A stretch of 64,000 nt of DNA from an uncultured Coprococcus sp. Its GTDB lineage: Bacteria; Bacillota; Clostridia; Lachnospirales; Lachnospiraceae. Location of the stretch: contig CAKQTZ010000004.1 of the NCBI GenBank assembly GCA_934277375.1, forward strand, positions 186,001-250,000. Reading direction: 5' to 3'. This document shows positions 57,365 to 64,000 of this stretch, one piece after another. The position numbers were made by a program, and so were the translations under genes. Each line of letters begins with the position of its first letter. The first letter of the stretch is position 1. Under the pieces are notes generated by a model that was not told the origin of the DNA, ran no database searches, and saw only the letters and a program-made list of their open reading frames with translations.

Positions 57365-58744
57365 ATGAATTGGAACAAAAAAGATTATATAAGGATCCTT
57401 TTGATCCTGTGTGGCGTTGTATTATTTGCATATATATTGTTTAACTTTACAAAAGTGTCCAGCATGTTCAGCTGGCTCATCAATATACTTATGCCATTTG
57501 TCATAGGATTTGCCATAGCATTTGTGGTGAATGTGCCTATGAAGGGGCTGGAGAGAGTGCTTTTTAAGAATAAGGGCGGCAGGTTTTACCGTTTTAAGAG
57601 ACCTGTGTGTCTGGTGTTATCATTTCTGTGCATCATCGCGGTGTTGACATTTGCCATCACTATGATCATACCGGAGATGTCCAAGACCATCACTATGTTC
57701 GCAGAAAAGCTTCCATCAGCCATGGATGATATACAGAGCAGAGCCATCAAGCTGATGAAGGATCAGCCAGAGATCGTGGATAAGATAAAAAGCATTAATA
57801 TCAACTGGGATGCGCTCATCGAGAATGTCGTTGATGTGGTAAAGAATGGCGGAGGAAGCGTACTGTCATCCACATTCTCTATCGCCAGCAGTGTGGTAGG
57901 TGCTGTGGTTGATATTCTGGTGGGACTGTTCTTTGCCTGCTACATACTTGCACAGAAGGAGACTCTGGAGAAGCAGGTCAAGGGTGTCCTGTATGCGCTG
58001 TTCAGGGAGGACAAAGCGGACAGATTTATTCAGACTTGTGTCCTTGCGGATAAAACATTCTCCAAGTTCATTTCGGGTCAGTGTCTCGAGGCGTGCATAC
58101 TTGGACTTATGTTCTTTATAACGATGACAATATTCCGAATTCCATATGCTCTTACGGTCAGCATCATCATAGCAGTATTTGCATTGATCCCGGTTGTCGG
58201 AGCATTTGTCGGATGCTTTGCCGGAACGATTATGATCCTGGTGGAGGATCCAAAGCGTGCCATAGTGTTCCTGATCATATTTGTCGTGCTGCAGCAGATA
58301 GAGGGGAACTTCATATATCCTCACGTTGTTGGCGGTTCGGTGGGACTCCCATCCATATGGGTGCTTGTGGCGGTCATGCTTGGAGGAGACCTGATGGGTA
58401 TTCTGGGAATGCTCATATTTGTACCGCTTTTCTCTGTGCTGTATGCATTGTCAGAGGAATATGTGGTGAAGAGTCTCAGAGACAAGGGCATATCGTGGAA
58501 GAAATATAATCTGGCATGCGACATCCCCGAGGGGCGGTGGAATGGAAGACTGGATGAGGAATGCGCGTCTGATGTCCGCAATGTGGATGCCGGGCAGACC
58601 GGGACGAATGAGTCAAATGAGTCAAACGTATCGGGTAGTGCAGCCGGAGGCGGCAGTTCTGAAACAAACAGTACGGGAAGAAACAATATAGAAAGAAACA
58701 ACACAGGCAGTAACAGAAAAAAGAATTACAGGAAGAGAAAATAA
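57365..58744 (+). CDS. AI-2E family transporter (PerM/YdiK type)
   Basis: 459 residues, about eight membrane segments, signatures 'GFAIAFVVNVPMKGLERVL', 'FSKFISGQCLEACILGL' and 'GNFIYPHVVGGSVGLPSIWVL'. Members were first linked to AI-2 export or Na+/H+ exchange; substrate unclear. The C-terminal 70 residues are Asn/Ser/Thr-rich with a basic end. Confidence 0.92.
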   Translation: MNWNKKDYIRILLILCGVVLFAYILFNFTKVSSMFSWLINILMPFVIGFAIAFVVNVPMKGLERVLFKNKGGRFYRFKRPVCLVLSFLCIIAVLTFAITMIIPEMSKTITMFAEKLPSAMDDIQSRAIKLMKDQPEIVDKIKSININWDALIENVVDVVKNGGGSVLSSTFSIASSVVGAVVDILVGLFFACYILAQKETLEKQVKGVLYALFREDKADRFIQTCVLADKTFSKFISGQCLEACILGLMFFITMTIFRIPYALTVSIIIAVFALIPVVGAFVGCFAGTIMILVEDPKRAIVFLIIFVVLQQIEGNFIYPHVVGGSVGLPSIWVLVAVMLGGDLMGILGMLIFVPLFSVLYALSEEYVVKSLRDKGISWKKYNLACDIPEGRWNGRLDEECASDVRNVDAGQTGTNESNESNVSGSAAGGGSSETNSTGRNNIERNNTGSNRKKNYRKRK

Positions 58745-58811
58745 TAACGGCGTATATATGACAGCATCTGTGTGGTGGTACATATAGCCGTTCAGAAAGA
58801 AGGATATACAC

Positions 58812-60116
58812 ATGTACAGAGACATAGCGAAACTTGTTTTATACAGAGATCTTGGTGAGGACAGCATACTTATGAAGCTGTCGGGAATATTTGAGGATTT
58901 TGACCTGAAGAGGTGTGAGAATGCGGAGCTGTGTGCCCGTATATACGATCAGATCAAGAGACTTCTGGATCTTGCGACAAGCTATGGATTTGACAAAAAT
59001 CTGTGGCACAACTATCTTGCATTTATACTCATTACCAATGAGAACTCATTTAGTATAACAAGCGAGAAGGTCGGCGCAAATGACGGAACAGTCAACTATT
59101 TTGCCAAGAATGATTTCAGAATATTCAAGAAGCTTTTTGACTTTGACTTTTCTAAGATAGAGAAGGCGCTTGGAATAGACTGCTTCTCAACTATCAACAA
59201 CTATAAGTCCATAGGTAAGAAGGAGAGAATGTACAACAAGAATGTCAGCGAGAAGGTTCAGGCTGTCAGCAAAGCCATAGAGGAGGCTGAGAATGAGGAT
59301 CAGATATTTGACATAGTGACATCATTCTACAAGGCTTATGGAGTGGGTATGTTCGGACTTAACAAGGCGTTCAGGATCACCCGTGAGCATGGGGATCTGG
59401 AGTTTGTACCTATAAATAATACAGAGGATGTCATGCTGGATGATCTCATCGGATATGAGATCCAGAAGAAGAAGATCGTGGACAACACTGAGGCATTTGT
59501 GGATGGCCGCAAGGCGAACAATGCACTTCTCTTCGGAGATAGTGGAACGGGAAAGTCAACCACGATCAAGGCTATCATCAACGAGTACTACGACAGGGGA
59601 CTTCGTATGATAGAGATTTACAAGCATCAGTTCCAGGATCTGTCACAGGTCATATCGCTTATAAAGAACAGAAATTACAGATTTATCATATACATGGATG
59701 ACCTTTCATTTGAGGAGTTTGAGATCGAGTACAAGTATCTCAAGGCTGTCATCGAGGGTGGACTTGAGATCAGACCTGACAATGTGCTCATCTATGCCAC
59801 ATCCAACCGTCGTCATCTCATCAAGGAGACATGGAACGACAGGAATGATATGGAGAATAACAATGGTATTCACAGAAGTGATACCATTCAGGAGAAGCTG
59901 TCACTGGTCAACAGATTTGGTGTCACGATCAGCTACAGCGCACCTTCACAGAAGGAATACTTTGAGATCGTCAAGGGACTTGCTGAGAAGGAGCACATCA
60001 CCATGGACGAGAAGGAGCTCTGCGCAGAGGCAAACAAGTGGGAGCTTGCGCATGGCGGCATAAGCGGACGTACTGCACAGCAGTTTATCAACTACCTCAA
60101 GGGGCAGGGATTATAA
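58812..60116 (+). CDS. DUF815-family AAA ATP-binding protein
   Basis: 434 residues. Helical N-terminal half; Walker A GDSGTGKS at 242-249; Walker B '[12 protein letters not shown]'; sensor '[11 protein letters not shown]', and an arginine 'LVNRFGV'. This is the DUF815 family, widespread in Firmicutes and of unknown function. RBS 'AGAAGGA' upstream. Co-directional with the AI-2E gene 67 bases before it. Confidence 0.9.
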   Translation: MYRDIAKLVLYRDLGEDSILMKLSGIFEDFDLKRCENAELCARIYDQIKRLLDLATSYGFDKNLWHNYLAFILITNENSFSITSEKVGANDGTVNYFAKNDFRIFKKLFDFDFSKIEKALGIDCFSTINNYKSIGKKERMYNKNVSEKVQAVSKAIEEAENEDQIFDIVTSFYKAYGVGMFGLNKAFRITREHGDLEFVPINNTEDVMLDDLIGYEIQKKKIVDNTEAFVDGRKANNALLFGDSGTGKSTTIKAIINEYYDRGLRMIEIYKHQFQDLSQVISLIKNRNYRFIIYMDDLSFEEFEIEYKYLKAVIEGGLEIRPDNVLIYATSNRRHLIKETWNDRNDMENNNGIHRSDTIQEKLSLVNRFGVTISYSAPSQKEYFEIVKGLAEKEHITMDEKELCAEANKWELAHGGISGRTAQQFINYLKGQGL

Positions 60117-60122
60117 AAAAGT

Positions 60123-60156
60123 AATGGGCTATTCTCTTGTGTGAGGATAGCCCATT
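60123..60156. terminator. Hairpin between the DUF815 gene and the ORF6N pseudogene
   Basis: AATGGGCTATTCTC / GAGGATAGCCCATT stem (one wobble). On the minus strand it is followed by ACTTTTTT, so it terminates the ORF6N gene better than the plus-strand gene. Confidence 0.65.
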
Positions 60157-60163
60157 TATAGAT

Positions 60164-61155
60164 CTATATGTTTTTATCTGGTAGGGATAATAGTTTGTCA
60201 ATAACGGGATGGATCATTGATGATTCAGATATGGCATTTATTGCACATAACTTATGTCCGGCATCCTTGCTGGATGCGCCACAGTGGAATACCCGTTCGG
60301 TAGGGAATCCATAATCAATGACGATCAATCTATCATGGCAATCCGGGTTAGGTTTGATTTTTAATGGAGGATACTGGTTTTCAAAATCGTTTATAATATC
60401 AGTGGTGAGAAAACCTCTTCTTCCATGACCATTTTCGGTAAAAAGGATAACCTCTACTCCTGGTTTCTTTTGTGAGAGTAGGCATAATGTCTTGGAATTC
60501 ATGTAATCATCCACTACATAGATTGATTTTTCTGCCTGTTGGTAAATATTTATATAGGCTATGTCTGCTTCAAATTTTTGACCTTTATAAATAATAAAGT
60601 TTTTAAAATCCTTATCTGATATAAAGTTATCATTAATTCGAGCAATGTTTCCATGAATGGATTCTAGTTCTCTGGCTGTTCTGTTTTGATTGTCAATTAC
60701 TCCTGTAAGTTGAATAGACAATTCGGATATTCTTGCGGTTACCATCTTCATCTCAGATTGTGTAACAAATTGCTGATTTTGTATGATAAAATGCCGCATT
60801 TCTTTGAAAGCCCGCATGATAAATACACTTTGCTGTTCGGCGAGATCACCTTTGAGAACGGTTGCAAGCATATAGATTCCTTGTTCAGTAAATGCATATG
60901 GCAGACTTCTGGACATTGAATTATAGTTTGCGGTGACATTTTGGCACCGCAAATTGTCGTATTCCTCTTTGGTGAGTTGAAACATAAAATCCTGTGGAAA
61001 ACGATTTATATTACGTTTTACCTGTCTGTTGAGATCTTCACCTCGTATCCGTAGATTTGCGCCAGGTCATGATCCAACATTATCTGTTGTCCTCTGATTA
61101 TGTACACACAGTTTAAAATGGATTCAAAAGTTACTAATGTTGAAGTTTCCGCCAT
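60164..61155 (-). pseudogene. ORF6N-domain protein with PLD-like C-terminus, frameshifted
   Basis: On the minus strand an ATG at 61155 starts MAETSTLVTFES, then 'DHDLAQIYGYEVK', the ORF6N N-terminus, but stops after about 45 codons. In the next frame the domain continues as DLNRQVKRNINRFPQDFMFQLTKEE and 'AFTEQGIYML', then a coiled linker and a C-terminal part with 'AYINIYQQAEKSIYVVDDYM' and 'FHCGASSKDAGHKLCAI', as in PLD-like nuclease/toxin fusions. One missing A near 61038 accounts for the shift. Without it the protein would be about 330 residues. ORF6N proteins are typical of phages and mobile DNA. Confidence 0.75.
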
Positions 61156-61187
61156 AGGTTGTGTATTCCCCTTTGTTGATTGCTGAT

Positions 61188-61358
61188 TTATAAATCTTCT
61201 AGGTGTTGTAAGTTTTTTAGTGCATCAATATAAGCTAACAGTCTTTTCTGCTGTTCTTTTTTTAAAGTGTGATAATCATTGATTATCTTTATATCAAGAG
61301 GTGTAAACGGTTCGTTTGATTCGATTACCGCTATATCATTTTGAAATAGAAAAATCAA
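61188..61358 (-). CDS. Small ORF or gene remnant upstream of the ORF6N gene
   Basis: 56 residues if read from TTG 61358: 'NDIAVIESNEPFTPLDIKIINDYHTLKKEQQKRLL', ending in a helical tail. No clear ribosome site. The charged helical end resembles the C-terminus of a small regulator, so it may be the remains of a neighbour of the ORF6N gene. Low confidence. Confidence 0.3.
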   Translation of the reverse strand: MIFLFQNDIAVIESNEPFTPLDIKIINDYHTLKKEQQKRLLAYIDALKNLQHLEDL

Positions 61359-61459
61359 CAGTTAATGCTATAAATAATTGATATTGAACTATAATATATA
61401 TTTTGTTATTATTAAGTTAATTTTGTAGAGTAAGATACTTTGATAAGGAGTGTGGGAAG

Positions 61460-61564
61460 ATGATAGATCTCAGCAGCAAGAAGGGTAAGACTTTGATATC
61501 GAGAATCATCGTTGTGATTCTGTGTATCGCTATGGTTGTTACACTTTTAGTTTCAGCATTCTAA
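61460..61564 (+). CDS. 34-residue single-span membrane protein
   Basis: ATG 61460, AAGGAG 9 bases upstream. The peptide has a short polar head with Lys-Lys-Gly-Lys, then 'RIIVVILCIAMVVTLLVSAF', one membrane helix to the end. It is 30 bases from the next gene, so co-transcription is likely. Good start signal and composition support a real small protein; the function is unknown. Confidence 0.6.
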   Translation: MIDLSSKKGKTLISRIIVVILCIAMVVTLLVSAF

Positions 61565-61594
61565 TAGGAAAACAGGTCGAATTGGAGAGTAGAT

Positions 61595-62629
61595 ATGAGA
61601 GGAAAGTTTGGAGAGCACCAGACGGTGCGATCGATACTTAAGAGTCTGCCCTGTACTGTCCACGACGATGTGACGAGAGCCGGAATAGGAGATGACTATG
61701 CCCGGCTCTTGTTGCGTGATGGGGACAGCGGAGACTCCGGAGCAGCTAAAAGCGTGAATGTTGCGGCTGGTGTGTGTAGTGACAGCGGATATATTGGACT
61801 CAGACTTGATATAGCGAGACTTTACAACAGTATAAGGATTGGCGGATATATGCCATGGGCGGCAGTAGATACCATAGTTATGCCTGATGACGATGAACGA
61901 CGCATGAAGAAACTGCTCAGAAAGCTTGCAGGCATATGTGCGGAGTACGGTGTTGATATAGTGACGGGACATACTGAGGTGAACGGTGCTGTTGCTGAGC
62001 CGGTTATAAGTTTGACAATGATGGGAAGATGTAAATGTATGCGGGAGATGCAGTGCGTTCACGAAAGCCAGGTGCATACAGGACATGGTGATTCCGGTTT
62101 GTGTGGATCAAAGCGCCTGACAGGAATGGACATTGTCATGTGTGGACAGACCGGCGTTGGAGGAACTTTGCAGCTCTATTATGACAACCAGAAGGAGCTT
62201 TTTGAGAGGTATTCGGAGAGCTATCTGAGACCTGTGGAGCAGCTCGAGCAGCTTATATTGCTTGGCGGTCAGGTTGATATAGCATTTGACCATGGCTGCA
62301 TATATTCACACGACATATCAAGAGGTGGTGTCTTTGCGGCTCTCTGGGAGATGGGCGATGCGCTGAAGTGCGGGCTTGAGGTATGTCATGACAATATACC
62401 GATACTTCAGGAGACGATAGAGATATGTGAACACACCGGGGATAACCCGTATATGATAGACGGTTGTGGCTCTGCACTCTTCGTAGTTCCAGATGGGAAA
62501 TTGCTGGCTGATAAGCTCTATGAGGCAGGATATGAGGCTTCAGTCATAGGACGTCTGACGGAGAATAGTGACAAAGTGATAGTGCATGAAGATGAGAGGA
62601 GATTCCTCACACCGCCAAGGTATTTATAG
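61595..62629 (+). CDS. AIR synthase-related protein (PurM/HypE fold)
   Basis: 344 residues. N-terminal 'GIGDDYARLLL' and 'IVTGHTEVNGAV' match the ATP-binding half; 'HDISRGGVFAALWEMG' and 'MIDGCGSALFVV' match the C-terminal half of the PurM superfamily (PurM, SelD, ThiL, HypE). Which reaction it performs is not clear. It lacks the C-terminal Cys of HypE. It is next to trmL, with a 10-base gap. Confidence 0.8.
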   Translation: MRGKFGEHQTVRSILKSLPCTVHDDVTRAGIGDDYARLLLRDGDSGDSGAAKSVNVAAGVCSDSGYIGLRLDIARLYNSIRIGGYMPWAAVDTIVMPDDDERRMKKLLRKLAGICAEYGVDIVTGHTEVNGAVAEPVISLTMMGRCKCMREMQCVHESQVHTGHGDSGLCGSKRLTGMDIVMCGQTGVGGTLQLYYDNQKELFERYSESYLRPVEQLEQLILLGGQVDIAFDHGCIYSHDISRGGVFAALWEMGDALKCGLEVCHDNIPILQETIEICEHTGDNPYMIDGCGSALFVVPDGKLLADKLYEAGYEASVIGRLTENSDKVIVHEDERRFLTPPRYL

Positions 62630-62639
62630 GAGGAGCAAA

Positions 62640-63137
62640 ATGTTAAATATAGTATTACACGAGCCAGAGATCCCGGCAAATACAGGCAACATAGGAAGAA
62701 CATGTGTGGCAGCAGGTGCAAGACTGCATCTCATTGAGCCGCTGGGCTTCCAGATAAATGAGAAACAGTTAAAGCGTGCCGGGCTTGATTACTGGGACAA
62801 GCTGGATGTGACAACGTATGTTAATTTCGAGGATTTCCTTGCAAAGAATCCCGGGGCAAAGATATACATGGCGACGACTAAGGCCAGGAAGAAATATACA
62901 GATGTGAAGTTTGAGGATGATGCATACATCATGTTCGGCAAGGAGAGTGCGGGTATACCTGAGGAGATCTTGGTTGATTATAAGGATACATCCATCAGAA
63001 TACCAATGTTCCCAGACATTCGTTCACTGAATCTGGGCAACTCTGTGGCAATAGTGCTGTATGAAGCACTCAGACAGAATGATTTCCCAGGTCTAGAGGA
63101 AGCAGGAAATCTACATCGTCTTAGTTGGGACATGTAG
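62640..63137 (+). CDS. trmL: tRNA (cytidine(34)-2'-O)-methyltransferase
   Basis: 165 residues from ATG 62640 with AGGAGG upstream; an earlier in-frame ATG overlaps the previous gene. SPOUT knot motifs 'LHEPEIPANTGNIGRTC', 'IMFGKESAGIPEEIL' and 'IPMFPDIRSLNLGNSVAIVLYEA'. It methylates the wobble ribose of tRNA-Leu species. Full length. Confidence 0.95.
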   Translation: MLNIVLHEPEIPANTGNIGRTCVAAGARLHLIEPLGFQINEKQLKRAGLDYWDKLDVTTYVNFEDFLAKNPGAKIYMATTKARKKYTDVKFEDDAYIMFGKESAGIPEEILVDYKDTSIRIPMFPDIRSLNLGNSVAIVLYEALRQNDFPGLEEAGNLHRLSWDM

Positions 63138-63156
63138 TGATAGAGGGGGAATATAC

Positions 63157-64000
63157 ATGGCGTATCCTACAAGTGGAAAAAAGATGCTGAACATATGCAT
63201 TCTGGACATACTGAAGAAATACACGGACTGCGATCACACTATGGATCAGAAGGATATCATAGCGAAGCTCAAAGAGGACTATGATATCACCGTGGACAGA
63301 AAATCTGTAAAGGCCAATCTGAACTGTCTGGTGGATTATGGTTATGACATTGAGTATACCGAGACAGAACGGGAAAAGAAGGATGGCACAAAGGAGATAC
63401 TCACATCGAACTGGTACTATAATCATGAGTTTGATGATGCAGAGCTCCGGATGATGATAGACAGTATCCTGTTCTCCAAGACCATACCGGCTGGCCAGGC
63501 TAGACAGCTCATAGATAAGATAGCAGGTCTGTCAAATATGTATTTCACAAATAAGATGACACACGTCAGCAGTCTTCCGGGACTTGAGCACACCAGCAAC
63601 AAGCAGACACTGTTCAATGTCGGCATGATAGACGATGCCATTTCAGAGAAGAAGCAGATATCATTTGTATATAATAATTATGGTGAGGACAAGAAGCTTC
63701 ATCCGAGACGGGAGGAGCCATACATAGTCAATCCGTACCAAATGGTTGCAAATGATGGAAAGTATTACCTCATTTGCAACTATGACAAGTATGACAATCT
63801 GTCGAATTACAGAGTGGATAAGATGACACAGGTACAGATAGTTGACAGACCGGTGAAGAACCGTGCAGAAGTAAAGGGCATGGAACACGGTCTTAACCTT
63901 CCAAAGCATATGGCTGAGCATATATATATGTTTGCCGACGAGCCGGTTACGATCATACTTCGTGTGAAGAAGCCTGCTATATCGGATGTGGTGGACTGGT
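63157..64000 (+). CDS. WYL-domain transcriptional regulator, N-terminal part (3' end outside window)
   Basis: The frame is open from ATG 63157 (GAGGGGG 7 bases upstream) to the window edge, 281 residues visible. The N-terminal helix-turn-helix ('LNICILDILKKYTDCDH', 'VDRKSVKANLNCLVDYG') is followed by a linker and a WYL core, 'HPRREEPYIVNPYQMVANDGKYYLICNY'. WYL regulators sense nucleic-acid-type ligands and often control DNA-damage or defence genes. Target not visible here. Confidence 0.9.
   Translation, partial: MAYPTSGKKMLNICILDILKKYTDCDHTMDQKDIIAKLKEDYDITVDRKSVKANLNCLVDYGYDIEYTETEREKKDGTKEILTSNWYYNHEFDDAELRMMIDSILFSKTIPAGQARQLIDKIAGLSNMYFTNKMTHVSSLPGLEHTSNKQTLFNVGMIDDAISEKKQISFVYNNYGEDKKLHPRREEPYIVNPYQMVANDGKYYLICNYDKYDNLSNYRVDKMTQVQIVDRPVKNRAEVKGMEHGLNLPKHMAEHIYMFADEPVTIILRVKKPAISDVVDW

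Noticed and set aside
61595..62629. HypE as part of hydrogenase maturation
   Set aside because: [FeFe] maturation does not use HypE, the C-terminal Cys motif is absent, and the gene is 10 kb from hydF.

Overview
The window looks like chromosomal sequence from a spore-forming, anaerobic, low-to-medium GC Firmicute of the Lachnospiraceae (Coprococcus/Roseburia-like). The evidence is a sporulation cell-division block (spoVT, hup, rqcP, yabP, yabQ, divIC, spoIIE, tilS, hpt, ftsH) in the order usual for Clostridia, hydrogenase maturases HydG and HydF, a dispersed type II fatty acid set, a bacterial F-type ATP synthase, an LTA-synthase-like gene, and strong AGGAGG ribosome sites with TTGACA/TATAAT promoters. 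The genus call is inference; no rRNA or tRNA gene was seen.

Layout. 1-6552: end of a sugar-type solute-binding protein, then two large hybrid histidine kinases. 6629-15507: the sporulation/division/tRNA/protease block. 15632-19410: a membrane-anchored lipase-like protein and a GH13 alpha-glucan hydrolase. 19454-24941: a TetR regulator divergent from an MMPL exporter and a lipoprotein built of Leu-x-x-Gly repeats. 25098-32242: fatty acid genes acpP, fabD, fabG and fabF interleaved with a small XRE regulator, a cupin, a GH3 hexosaminidase and an orphan, degenerate CbiE-CbiT-like protein. 32335-33950: a phage-repressor-like regulator and an 870-base gene-poor stretch with a candidate small RNA and a 209-bp long hairpin. 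33950-41031: a small HAD protein and the complete atpBEFHAGDC operon, which carries an unusual atpB start and a 200-bp nested hairpin between atpG and atpD. 41261-47790: a secreted three-repeat protein, then the most interesting locus: a single-module nonribosomal peptide synthetase (C-A-T-TE) whose ten specificity residues read as serine and whose thioesterase has Cys instead of Ser, followed by an Lgt-like membrane enzyme and a PlsC-type acyltransferase. 47921-56412: hydG, hydF, a patatin phospholipase, a MATE exporter, an LTA-synthase-like enzyme and a HAD phosphatase. 56654-64000: a DEDDh exonuclease, an AI-2E-type permease, a DUF815 AAA protein, a frameshifted ORF6N/PLD-like gene, a 34-residue membrane protein, an AIR-synthase-like protein, trmL and the start of a WYL regulator.

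How the genes relate. Most blocks are ordinary housekeeping operons ending in clear intrinsic terminators, several of them shared between convergent genes. The accessory signals are: (i) the serine NRPS / Lgt-like / acyltransferase locus, a candidate small lipidated or acyl-serine pathway with no recognised counterpart here; (ii) several hairpin-rich intergenic elements of different sizes, including a REPIN-like GGGGTCAGACCCC pair, arrays of small hairpins separated by a repeated spacer, and two long hairpins of about 200 bp with matching architecture; (iii) proteins that keep a fold but have lost key residues (CbiT-like SAM motif, S24-like Ser, GGDEF signature).
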